64,000 nt of DNA from Tricholoma matsutake (Eukaryota; Basidiomycota; Agaricomycetes; Agaricales; Tricholomataceae), in contig AP026545.1 of assembly GCA_026075535.2 (NCBI GenBank), positions 7,688,001-7,752,000 of the forward strand, in the 5' to 3' direction. Shown here piece after piece: positions 12,046 through 22,342 of this stretch; the first letter of the stretch is position 1; each line of letters begins with the position of its first letter. The position numbers and the translations under genes were made by a program. Under the pieces are notes generated by a model. The model was not told where the DNA came from. It saw nothing but the letters and a program-made list of their open reading frames with translations, and did not search any database.

Positions 12046-12652
12046 CTTCCTCCCATACCCTTAGGACAATGATTTTTATATTTGTCATTTGTACTTTCCC
12101 AGTTTTCCAATCAATTTCGGGATTATGCTTCCATAACCATGGACATCCTATTATTAGATTGGTTCTCCCAAGATCGCACACTTCCAATATGGCTTGCTCC
12201 TGATGCTCCTGATACTTTAGGGTCATAGTCACCTCCTCCTTGATAGTTCCTCCACGATTGACTGTTCCGTCAATATTGTACACCATTATAGGTTGCACCA
12301 GCTTGCATGTGTTAATACTGTTTCTGGTAATTAAGGATTGATTAATAAATAATCCTGTAGCACCACTATCAAGCAATGCTTCCACATCAATAGCTGCATG
12401 CATGTCCACTGTCTTCAGTCCCCCAGTCAAGGTGATTTCAGGTTCTATTCGCACAGAGTGAATAAAGAATTTAGGGGTTTTCGGAAATGATGCATGAAAA
12501 TTGTCACGTGATTGACAACAGTTGTACTCCTTTTCATCACGTGATTCAGAACAGTTATACTCCTCCTCGATTTCCTTTTCTGATTTGCTCTGGGTTTCCT
12601 TGGATACTAATACATTGTAACGATTCTGGGTCACCAATGGGGAAACCTTCAC
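11966..12652 (-). pseudogene. Gypsy-2 aspartic protease region
   Basis: The frame contains VEALLDSGATGLFINQSLI (about 12315-12390), the D-S-G-A active site of a retropepsin, followed by the flap and IIGCPWLWKHNPEIDW (about 12110-12160), the conserved C-terminal half of Ty3 proteases. It would cut the Gag-Pol precursor inside the particle. The reading overlaps the gag zinc-knuckle frame at 12649-12652, so a frame change separates gag from pol, as is common in the family. Confidence 0.85.
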
Positions 12653-14416
12653 TGGGACTCTTCCACAAAATTCTTCTGCTTGCCTTCCTCCGGCTTCACT
12701 TCCTCAATTGTAGCTTCCCTAATCTTTCTTTTCTGCCTACAATTCCTAGAAATGTGTCCTAACTGCCCACAGTTAAAACATTTAAGTGGGGCTCGTCTCC
12801 CTGCTTGATCAACCTCCATTGCCTCTGCTGGTGCTGCTGACTCCATAACTATAGGTGTCACTGCCATGTCTGGTGGCTGTGCCCTTGGAGCTTGCGCCTG
12901 AGATGCCTTTCCTTTCTCGGACTTTCCTCCAGATGACTTTCCAAATTTACTACTTCCGTACATCAACTTTGACTCTGCCTGTTCCTGCCGATATTGCTGG
13001 TCAAGGTGCATTGCCCAATTATACCACTTGTCCAACTTCTCTGGCATAGAAGGTAGTTGTTACAATTCTCCTTGCAACTCATGAAACCCGACCAACCTGA
13101 CCAACCTGACGATCCCCTCCAGACAGGAGGCACTCCATGATTCATGCCTAGGGCATGTCCTTGACACCAGACACATACACGATGCATGCTGACTGCATGC
13201 ATTTGATCCCCTTCCCATGGAAGGCACCCTTGATGCATGGTGACTCCATGCACCTGAACCCACTCCCACACATGTTGTGATATGACAGCCTCTTGACATG
13301 AGGTCTGTGACATCGGACTCTCACGATTGACATGCTGTGCCACAGCATGTCCTTGACATTGGATGCCTCATGCAAGGCATGAGTCCTATTGTTTCTATTC
13401 TTACTTGATATGCATCTATCTTTCCAATTGGACGATAAGGACCTCCCTTGTAGTATAAGTACTGCAACTTGTAGTAGGGATGTCCTTAGTTTAGATCTAG
13501 GCAATCTACAGCTTTAACTTGTGAACTCACGAACTTACTCAAAACCACTAAGGAAGCCCCTTAGTGCATGAACCCAAATGACTCTACACAGAAGGCCTGC
13601 TAGAGTGCACTATCTCTCTTACGGCGGATGCTCCAAGTAAGACTAGTGCCGAACGACTTGTTGAGGAAGCACCTCGTCAAACAACATTGACTAGATCGAG
13701 TGGTTGAGGCTTTGCCCTTAACAGTAGTTGGTAGATAGACTTGAATAAAGAGGGATTTAATCCTGCTTTCAAAAACTCTACCAACATGGCTTCTCCCATG
13801 TCCATTTGTGAAGCTTCTGCTTTGAACTGCAAAATAAATTCATCTGCCATTAAGGAACCTTGGCACATGGTCTTTAATTTAGCATTGGCTGTCACCTTTG
13901 GATTAGGGTCTCCAAACTGTGCCTCCAATCTCTCCAGAAATTCCTTGAAGGTTGCAAATGGTTTATTTCCCATGGCAATTTGATTAATAGCCTCATTTCT
14001 CCAGAACTGTGCTTTCCCCCCCTGAATGTATGAGAGAGCAAACATAATCCTAGACTTGGCTGTACGAAATTCTGGCTTCCTCCCATGGATGTACAATACT
14101 ATAGAGCTGATGAAGGATTTTGTATTCTCCCGGTACCGTCAAAGATTTGTGGGGGCACATACTTAGGTAAGCACACTTTTCCATTTCCAGATTTCTCTGC
14201 CATCTCATCCTCCTGCGATATCCACTCCACCATCTCCTCCATCTCATCATCTCTTTCTCCTATCATCTCTGGCTGTACTTCTGCTTGTCTGGGCTGTGAT
14301 GCTGCCAACACTGACACTAATTGCAACATTTGCACTGTAAGCGCATCAATCTTCGCATCTAGCACTGGCATGGGAACAGGATTAGGTCCAGGATTAGAAG
14401 TTGAGGGTTCAGACAT
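12649..14416 (-). pseudogene. Gypsy-2 gag, split by a solo LTR
   Basis: The probable start is ATG at 14416 (MSEPSTSNPGPNP). The capsid-like part at 13724-14096 includes GKAQFWRNEAINQIA and ATFKEFLERLEAQFGDPNP. After the solo LTR (13058-13723) the reading resumes MPEKLDKWYNWAMHLDQQYR and ends in a CCHC zinc knuckle, CFNCGQLGHISRNC (about 12735-12785), which binds genomic RNA. A frame break near 14095 separates the N-terminal acidic part from the capsid part. The product would be the particle-forming Gag. Confidence 0.87.
13058..13723. repeat. Solo LTR (third family) inside gypsy-2 gag
   Basis: This 666-bp block starts TGTTACAATTCTCC and ends GCCCTTAACA (TGTTA...TAACA), flanked by the perfect 5-bp duplication GTAGT (13053-13057 and 13724-13728). 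Removing it and one duplication copy rejoins the gag sequence. No coding content is seen. It contains short inverted words such as ATGCATGCTGACTGCATGCAT around 13175-13205. It belongs to neither of the other LTR families in the window. Confidence 0.88.
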
Positions 14417-14881
14417 AATTGTAACATCTGTGATGAGTCTGACTACTTCTTCGACAATTTCAAGACTTGTTCTTTGAAACCTCTTCACGTGATACAGTTC
14501 ATCAATTGTTCATCAATTGTTCATCGTTCGTTGGGCGCCTATTTTGGCACTTCGGATCAATACCCCTTCCAACAGTGCCTGATCTCGGAGATATCACTGA
14601 ATTTGGCTTGTAACTAAAATAGTCGTCTGAATAGAGTAATGTAAATCATAACTAAACCAGATCCAATCAGTTGTCTGGTTGCAGCTGTCCTAATGATGAG
14701 CGCTGCCTCTCAATCACTGGTGGTCACAATGTAAGGCGAGGCCTGGTGTCGGCTTATGAAAGAAAAGGTAGATTACATATGTACAAGTACTTCCAGCTCA
14801 TGCTGAAAGGATGAGTAATTGGATGTGGCGCGGTGAAACAATGATGTATGCGCAAGTAAGAGAAGGCACACTGATATGGGT

Positions 14882-14892
14882 AGTTGTGTTCT
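14882..14892 (-). promoter_or_regulatory. Self-primer binding site of gypsy-2
   Basis: Two bases inside the 5' LTR edge, the minus strand reads AGAACACAACT. This 11-mer is exactly complementary to AGTTGTGTTCT, found on the same strand inside the 5' LTR at 15080-15070. In Tf1 and other sushi-clade elements the first 11 nt of the mRNA fold back and prime minus-strand synthesis at such a site instead of a tRNA. The length, position and chromodomain-type pol all agree. Seen: the exact complementarity. Inferred: its use as primer. Confidence 0.75.
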
Positions 14893-14894
14893 TC

Positions 14895-15296
14895 TGTTAG
14901 GGTGACACCCACTATCTGCTAGCTAAGACCGTGCGGGTTCTCTCTACAAGAAGGGGGCGGGATCTGTGCTCATGATGGGGGAACTGATGGTTTTGATGCG
15001 AGGGGTTATTAATAGGTGAGTTTGTTGACAAAGGCCTTCCACACTGAAAGCATAGGTGGAATACCTAAGAGAACACAACTGGGGTCCCCTAGGCATATAT
15101 TTAGGGTTTATATACTATGTTACATATATTGTACATTGTTGCTACTGACACACTCATACATGCACATACATTTTGATGCGTGCGAAATAAAATTCTCACG
15201 CTATCAAAATGTAGCGTCATTTGGCGTCATGTAGTGTAATTCGATATAATAAAATAAAAATGAAAGTTTATTAGGTAATGGGGTGGTTTCCTAACA
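14895..15296 (-). repeat. 5' LTR of gypsy-2
   Basis: 402 bp, the promoter-bearing LTR for the minus-strand element. It abuts the gypsy-1 sequence at 15297. Compared with the 3' LTR it keeps more CpG sites, so most differences are CpG losses in the 3' copy. Confidence 0.92.
15070..15115 (-). promoter_or_regulatory. Predicted TATA box and transcript start of gypsy-2
   Basis: On the minus strand GTATATAAA (15115-15107) lies 27-35 nt upstream of the 11-mer AGTTGTGTTCT (15080-15070). If transcripts start at 15080, the 11-mer is the exact mRNA 5' end, which the self-priming model requires. In the 3' LTR the same 11-mer (8563-8573) carries one transition. Confidence 0.65.
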
Positions 15297-17491
15297 GCTT
15301 CCCAGCTTTTTACAGAAATCATCATGTTCATATCTGTCACGTACATCATTGAGGAAAGATTCATCTGCACTGATAGTCAGCACTGTGTTGCAGGAGGCTG
15401 GCTCATTTAGCCAGCAGTCCCACTGCAAGGGCAAGTCAGCTACATCTACATCTTCTGACGTTTCATCAGGGGTGTCTGCTGGCAGGTGGGAAAGTGCATC
15501 TGTGACAGTATTGTCTTCACCTCAGATGTAATAAATGTTCATGTCGAATTGTGACAGATGCTCCATCCACTGGGCCTGTCACCATGACAGATCTTTCTGC
15601 ATATCAAAATTCTCAAGAGTGCAGTGGTCTGTATATACAATAAACTGTGATCCAAGCAGGTCCAATTGCCACTTCTTAAGTGCTCACACGATTGCTAGCA
15701 TTTCTTTCTCGTGTACAGGATAATTTTTCTGTGCATCCTTAAGCTGCATGGAATCAAGTGCTACTGGCCATGCCATTTCCCAAGTTGGGCCCCAGCTTAG
15801 AATGGCACCCATTCTCCAGTCGCTTGCATCGCACATCACAAATATTTTATTGTTTCCTGGCTCTGTGTGGTCGATCATGGTCAGGCATTCTCTGCTCATG
15901 ACCAATGCTTTAATTGCCTCAAAGGTGCCCTGAAGCATCTCTGACCAGGCTGGAAAGTTTTTCTCACACTCCTTCATTGTCAATGGAGTGGGGATACTAG
16001 TGTGATCTGCCAGGTGAGGGAGAAATGCGGTGATGTAGCGTACATGCCCTAAGAAACTGTGGACATCAGTCACCGACTTTGGTGTTGGCCAGGTCAATAT
16101 TTTATCGACCTTTGAAGAGCAGGCCTCAATGCCCTGCTGGGGGATGCAGTGTCCCAGGAAGATCAATTCCATTTGATAAAAATTAGATTTCTTCTGGTTG
16201 CAATACAAACGCACCTCTTGAAGTGCACTCATGATCTTTTCAATGTGTTCGGTGTGCTCCTCCAGAGAGTTCAACCAGATAATAATATTGTCTAAGTAGA
16301 TATGTGCGAATATTCCTAGGAAGCATCATAAGGCAGCTGTTACCTGCCACTGATGTACAGGTGGCACATTTCATAGTCCTTGTGGCATCACAGTCCACTC
16401 GTAGAGTCCCAGTGGTGTTGTTACTGCGGTCAGCGGTATGCTTTCCAGATCTATCTTGGTGTGGAAGAAACTATCTGTCATGTCCAGTTTACTCCAGATT
16501 TTTCCACGTCCAGCATCTGCCAGGATGTTGTCCACACATGGCAGAGGGTGAGAGTCGGTTACTGTGTTGCTATTGAGCTGATGGTAGTCATTCACCCAGC
16601 ATGGTAGGTCTGACACATCTGCCTTTGGTACTAGGAAAGCCAGTGAAGCGTGGGCAGAAGAGGAAGGACAGATTTGTCCCACATCTAAGTGTCACTGTAT
16701 TAAGATACTCCAAGCTTCACAGAACTTGCATGGGCAAGAATAGCTTCTAGTTGTAATTGTTTTCCCAGCATCCTTTAAGCTGATTTTACACAGTACAGAG
16801 CTTGGCATTTCATCCATGTGGGGAATGGGTTTGAAAACATCTGTGTATTTCTCTTTGATCCCTGCACTGAGTTCTTGCAGCCATTCACCAGCCGCAAGCT
16901 GCTCGACACATATCCGGATTGTGGCCACAACATCAACACTGCAGACATGTTCACATCTTGCACTGACCCAAGGTCATTGGTCTTTGCAAAAGTTCTTTAG
17001 TTCCTTTATCATCAATGTGCATTTCACTTTCACATCTGCTAGTATATCATGAACAATTTTTTTTTGACTTTCAGAACTATGGGTGGTACAGGATGTAGTA
17101 GGTCATAACCACAGTTGTAATCTATTGCCATGTCATTTTGGGCATCAACAACTATGTGATTATGTGACAGGAAAGGTAGTCTGAGAATTACAGGGTGGCA
17201 AAGGTTTGGTGCAATAAGAGTGTGAACAGTGCAAGCAGAATACAAATTTCTTTGGTCATGCAATTTGAGTTTGACCCAGTGGTTAAGCAAGATATAGGAT
17301 GAGCTAGAAGAGTTATCAAATAATGCTCCCAAGATGGGGAATGGGCAAGGTAGTAAACAAATAGTCAGGCCCAAATGAGAGACAAGTTCTTCTCTGATCA
17401 AAACTGTGGGAGAACCATGGTCAATTAATGCAGAAATTTCAACACGAGACAAGGTGGAAGCATCTAGTGTATCCACTGCACACTCCCACAC
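15297..17491 (-). pseudogene. Gypsy-1 protease, reverse transcriptase and RNase H
   Basis: The protease reads SALIDHGSPTVLIREELV (about 17375-17430), with D-H-G in place of the usual D-S/T-G. RT blocks follow: WSKLDMTDSFFHTKI (about 16455-16500) and the active-site region AHIYLDNIIIW (about 16280-16310), where the second Asp of the Y-x-D-D box is Asn. The connection and RNase H part includes IFVMCDASDWRMGAILSW and a reading up to KKLGS at 15297, which joins directly to the integrase at 8388 across gypsy-2. Several stops and frame breaks are present. Confidence 0.85.
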
Positions 17492-17523
17492 AAGGTGGGG
17501 TTTGAAGAATGGAACACCTGTGC

Positions 17524-19098
17524 TTACCGAGTCATTGAGTCACGTGAGAGGTCACTGTCACCTCCATTGATAATGGAACTATTGTTTGGCAGGTAAACAG
17601 CAGCGATAGGGTAAGAGGACATGCCTAAAACACTTGCTACGGGCAGAGCAGGCAGAATGGTGTTGGGCTGAGGTGGCCCATTGTTGTAAATATTGCTCAA
17701 TGAGGTCACCGCGCCCACCATTGTGCCCTGTTCATCTTGAGGAATTGGCAACGTAGGCAGTTTGATTTGTTTACATGCATCATTCACAGCTGTCATTGAT
17801 CATTTGACATATCCATCTCCCAATGGGAACTCGCAAGCATGCCCATCTGGCATATAGAATCCATGGCACTTCTTGCAGCCATTGTAGGTCTAGAGGTACT
17901 TATGCTCCCAATCAGTCAATTTGGGTGGATGTGCAGTGGAAGATGATGTAACATATGAGAAGTAGATGTCGCTTGGGCACAAGAGAATGGTGCTCGTCTA
18001 TTGCTATCAGCCAGTCCCACAGAAGAGCTTGACTGTTTCAAGCTTCTAGCAGCATCCTCCGCATCCCATTTGCATGCGGTTCTATCTTCAATGAGTTTCT
18101 GGTCCAGCTTTGTCAACATGTTGACGAAGCTCTGCAGCCTGTTTTCTGCTTTCAATGCATCCATGGCAGCCTTTGCGACAATGGCCATGGCTGCAGCATC
18201 AGGATCAGCAGCCACATCGACCTCCTCATCTGCTTCTTTGTCAGAGGACTCGTGATTGTCCTTCCATTGGTCAAAGGCAGCGGCAAGCTCAGTCGTGATG
18301 TTTGATTCAATCTGTGTGTATAGTTGTGTAGGGGAAAGATGGAACTGAGAGTTTTTGAGCAGAAGGTTATCCCAGCACATCGAGTCAATGAACTCCGAGA
18401 AAGGTGTCTTGTGTTTGTTTCATTGAGCATACTTTCTGGGCAAGCTCCTGTTGCCAGCATTTAGGCAACCAACACAAATGAATTTTGACCATAAAGTCTG
18501 CAAAGGAGAGTGCTGATAATATCTCCTGTTGGGATTGGTACCAATCTGAGAACAGTGGGTCCTCAAAGGAGTATACAATGTGGTCAACAAAGCCTTTTGC
18601 TTCAAGTCCCTCTTTGTTGTGAAGGTATCCACATGTGTGGTGCTCAAACTGCTGCAGCAATTCAGGAGTCATCATCTCCATGGAGATCATGGGGCACTTG
18701 CCATTGTTGAGGCTTAGGACAGCAGTAGACATAGTGGAAGACATGGTTGTATTCAAGGAGATAATATGATAATCATCTGAAGAGGAAGACAAAGCTCATC
18801 TGCATTTGGGCAGCATGGAGGGAAGAGTGTCATTTGTTACAACGTCAATGGGAGGGGTTTGGATAAGCATGTCATTTGCTATGACGGAGGCATGGGGAGG
18901 TGGTTGAGTGGAAGGGTTGGCTATATGCATGTTGTATGTCACAATGGACATGGCAGGTGTGGGTATATGCACATCATTTGTCACGACAGAGGCAGGTAAG
19001 GTAGGAGAACCAGGAGTGATCACGTAGTCAGTGCTGTTTGAGATCATGAGCATGGCTAAAGAAGAACATGCGGTGTCCACTGGCAAGGTGTTCCTCAC
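17524..19098 (-). pseudogene. Gypsy-1 gag
   Basis: The reading starts at ATG 19098 with a region of repeated VxxDxHI-x-P-like units (18830-19060). It is interrupted by a TGA near 18796, continues with a capsid-like segment (MTPELLQQFEHHTCGYLHN, DPLFSDWYQSQQEILSALSF), shifts frame near 18400, and goes on with an Ala-rich helix region and a His/Cys-rich tail around 17790-17930. This is the position and length expected for gag upstream of the protease. Similarity beyond position and helix content is weak, so the assignment leans on context. Confidence 0.65.
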
Positions 19099-19216
19099 CC
19101 TACTATGAGTAGTAAGGGGGATAGAGATGGAGGGTTGTCAAGACAGTGTTTGACTGTCATTATCACAGAGTTATCAGCATTATAAATATGTGTTGTTGTT
19201 TGTGTTAAAAAAAAAA

Positions 19217-19487
19217 TGAAAGCCTATCCCTTAATTGGGATAGGAAACACTGGGGATGGAGAGAGAGGGAGAGAGAAGACTAATGAACTCACTTCTAATC
19301 ATGCAATATAACAAGACAACGATGTGTATTTAGGAGTGAGGGATAATTCAAAAGCCGAGTATGAGAGAAGCAAGAGGGGAAAAAGGAAGAATGGGGAATT
19401 CCCCATATGTAGTAGTATATATTGCTCAAAGAGTATGTGTGTACAAACAGGTGTCCATAAGATGATGTAAGCCAGGCTTACATGAAC
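19217..19487 (-). repeat. 5' LTR of gypsy-1 and right target duplication
   Basis: The LTR is 19217-19482, beginning TGAAAGCCTATCCC and ending AGGCTTACA on the plus strand. TGAAC at 19483-19487 repeats 6720-6724. It has a single copy of the 108-bp segment that is doubled in the other LTR. Confidence 0.9.
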
Positions 19488-19625
19488 CTTGTGGACATAC
19501 TTGCCAAACTCCTTCTTAGAAGCCTGTCAGCATTTGATAGATTGACCAATATGCTTGTGCAAGCCTGGTACTGTTAGAAAGGGGCCTTTGCCGCAGAAAC
19601 CACATCATTGAGACATGGATGAGAA
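19488..19625 (-). pseudogene. Plavaka-type transposase, N-terminal zinc-finger exon
   Basis: On the minus strand CGFCGKGPFLTVPGLHKHIG then QSIKC gives a C-x2-C...H...C finger of the kind found at the start of Plavaka transposases. The reading continues ASKKEFGKYVHKVH up to the gypsy-1 target site and resumes at 6719 as EHLPSSADAASSVDEQM. Two in-frame TGA codons flank the finger. This junction shows that gypsy-1 landed within the first exon of the transposase. Confidence 0.7.
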
Positions 19626-19890
19626 CATCACTGTGCACTGAGATGTTGGTATGAGCAACTTACTGAAAATTTACTTGTTACTCTAATGTTGTTCTGACAG
19701 TCCAACTGCATCTGACCATCATCCCTAATTTAAGATTTTGGTAAGTAATGTATGTCATATTACTGCCATAACATTTTTAAATGGCAACCTTGTGGATGGG
19801 ATTTAATTCAGCACTGCTGCTTAGTTGAACTATTTAACTTGCTGCTCATCTTTGACACTCTAGCACTCACCACTTTTTTCAGCTGCTCAC

Positions 19891-22157
19891 AATGACCCAC
19901 ACTTGCAAGTCTCAGAAAGCACCAGCACCTGTTGTGCCTCTTACACCAGCACCCATACCCTCTGCAACAAAAACTGGCCATCAGCGCACTTACACCAGCA
20001 AGCAGATGGAAAATGGTATGTACTTGAGTACATTGTTGAACTGTGGAAAATCACTGAATCATTAATTTTTCTCACAGTCATGCAACAGGTAACCAAAGTG
20101 GATGCTGCACAAAAAAAGAAGTACATAGCTGTGCTGTGAGCTGACTCAGCTGAGCAAAAATTAGAAGAGCACATGGGCTTTGCTGCAAACCCCATCCTCC
20201 ACTGCAAACATGAGTTATATTCTTTTTTCCAGCTGAGTACAATATAAATGGAGTCACTTCAGATGATGGAGACAATGAAAACAAACAAGAAGATACATTT
20301 GTAAGTACCCAAGCTCCAACTACTTTTTGAAAATCATTTTCACTGAATTGTTTTTATTTGTTAGTTCTCTAGTGTTACCCTTCTGCCTCCTATCAAAACA
20401 GTCATTTGCAATGGATGCAGTTTGGCTCATTTTTTCACTGACAAGGAGAATGATAGTGCTGTTGGAACACCAGTGTTTAGTGTGGTTGCCAGTTATCTGC
20501 TAGTGATAGTATTATAGCCTGTGTCTAGTGGCCAACCTTGAAGGGCTCTGATTCATTGTGTCCCTGGCCTGACTTCCCAACCTGTGCCTCTAATGATGGA
20601 GCAAGAACATATGCCTCTGCCAGCTGCTCAGTCTCAGGACATTAATGAATGCTACTGGAACAGACCCAAGCAAAGGAACTTCAACATGCACCCACCCAGC
20701 AATGCACACCAGTTCAGCAATGTGCTCCCAATGAGCTCCATGCATCTGGTCCCTATACACCTTGAGTTCAGTCTTATGATGGGCATGTTGATGGAGCTTA
20801 CTACCCTCATAACAAACATCATGAGGATGTGGAGTGTATGTTGGCTTCTATTTTATATCATTATACAATTGCTAACATTGATCATGAGTAGTCAGTGATG
20901 ATGGGTTTGGAACAGGCAAATGGCTTGGTGTGACACATTATGAAGAGCCAACATGTTACTACTATCTGGATGCACACCCAGATCTTGAACAATTTTTGTT
21001 GCCTGGCCACATGCTTAATAACCACCAGCCTTCTGATTCAGAGCCCACTTCCCTTGTCATTTGAAAGTCCCCTCCTATGGCTGATGCTGATACCATGACA
21101 GTTACCAAGAGTGCTCATACCAGGACAGCTGGGTCCAGAGGCAGAGTTTGCATAGCTGACTTTGATGACCTCTTTAAAGGCCTTCTCGAGGATGCAACAG
21201 GCATGTTTTGCATTGACATTAACACATTGAACCCATTCCATAGCTGACTTGAAGGTTGTGACTCAGCCATCAGTAAATTTACTATGGCTTGCTTGGAGAG
21301 GAAAGTGAGCATGGACTTTGAAGAAGATCATTCAAAAGTGGTTCATTTTCACATTAAGGCTCATGATCACAAATTTGATGGACCTGTCATAGATTACATC
21401 CCGTGCTGCCCAAACCTGTGGCCACATCAAAACAGTTGTGAAACCTCTCATTGAGTCCCTGTACATGCTCAGCATTGAAAAGGGAAAGTGCATGAACAGG
21501 AACAAGGTTGAAGATGTTCTGGAGTGCTTTGGCTTTGTTTACAAGGTTAGCCATGGCCCTTTGATATCTGCTTGCTAATGTATCATGCTAGGATCCCATT
21601 GAGCACACTGGGATCTATTGTCATCTGATTGTACAAGCTGTCATCAACAAGGCTTGGTTCTAGAACAAAACTGATGATGGTGTAGTGTATCCCAAATTTT
21701 CAGACAGGGGAATTCCCTTGGTAACCATTGCTATTGTTTTTACTGTGGTATGAGTACTTGATCCCTGCACCTCTGATGACTTACCAATGATTGTATTGTT
21801 TCATTAGGTAGAATGCTGCCTTGATGAATGGGCAACAGGTGAACATCAAGATGTCCAGTTTATGTCAACAATATATCAACCGAAGTTTGTGCAACCCCTC
21901 AACAGACTCAAGGACTTCAAAACAAAGACCAAGGATGCGAAGATTATCCCCCATCTATGTGAACACTTCCTGAGCAATGCAAGGTATGTGTTCTCAACTT
22001 GAATGTCCCAATTGGTTTCCTCTAAGGATCTCTTGTAGGAAGCAAGCAAAAGTCTCAGCTAAGCCTCTCTTGACAGTCATGGAGTTAGAGGAGGCTGGTG
22101 TGGAGGCTGCAAAGAGGAAGTGGGAAGATTTGGTGTTATCAGATGTTGATGAGTAGT
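19891..22157 (+). pseudogene. DUF6532-like gene relic, multi-exon
   Basis: The reading starts at ATG 19891 (MTHTCKSQKAPAPVVPLTPA) and is organised by short GT...AG introns at about 20016-20077, 20299-20362, 21545-21592, 21747-21808 and 21984-22037. The last exons hold VVKPLIESLYMLSIEKGK, an AWF block, IPLVTIAIVFTVVECCLDEW, ATGEHQDVQF and a final stop at about 22157. This order (hydrophobic helix, then CLDEW-TG, then a basic-acidic tail) matches DUF6532, a family of unknown function expanded in agaricomycetes. In-frame stops (for instance 20138) make it a relic. It is divergent from the Plavaka transposase start, about 270 bp away. Confidence 0.55.
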
Positions 22158-22342
22158 AAATCCCTGGTGTCCCAATGTTATTTTCTTACAAGATTTTATA
22201 TATGTGCTTGGACTTCCTATGCTGCCTATGAGTCCTAAGAGCCTATGAAAGCTATTTCATATGGCTGCCTACCATGACCTATGTACCTAATGCCACACCT
22301 ACTGGTACCTCCATATCTGGGACTAACCTACATGCCTACCAT

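Larger units (their letters stand above)
8389..15296 (-). mobile_element. Ty3-type LTR retrotransposon gypsy-2 (chromodomain, Tf1/sushi-like)
   Basis: A complete element of 6908 bp has two 402-bp LTRs that begin TGTTAGG and end CCTAACA. It sits inside the gypsy-1 integrase region. The flanks are ACTTC (8384-8388) and GCTTC (15297-15301), a 5-bp duplication with one transition. Coding blocks on the minus strand run gag, protease, RT, RNase H, integrase, chromodomain. Primer logic is of the Tf1/sushi self-priming kind (see 14882-14892). A solo LTR of another family interrupts gag (13058-13723). Stops and frameshifts make it non-autonomous now. Confidence 0.92.
6725..19482 (-). mobile_element. 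Ty3-type LTR retrotransposon gypsy-1 (chromodomain type), interrupted
   Basis: Two LTRs in direct orientation (6725-7098 and 19217-19482) enclose gag, protease, RT, RNase H, integrase and chromodomain blocks, all on the minus strand. The 5-bp target duplication TGAAC is exact (6720-6724 and 19483-19487). The insertion splits a Plavaka transposase whose reading resumes on both sides. Gypsy-2 (8389-15296) sits inside the integrase region, so the original element was about 5.8 kb. No open gag-pol remains. The sequence after the 5' LTR (a run of T, then AACACAAACAACAACACA) is neither an obvious tRNA primer site nor complementary to an LTR segment that I can find. Confidence 0.9.

Noticed and set aside
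19190..19216. Self-priming or tRNA primer site for gypsy-1
   Set aside because: The sequence inside the 5' LTR has no 11-nt complement in the LTR that I can find and does not start with the TGG expected for common tRNA primers.
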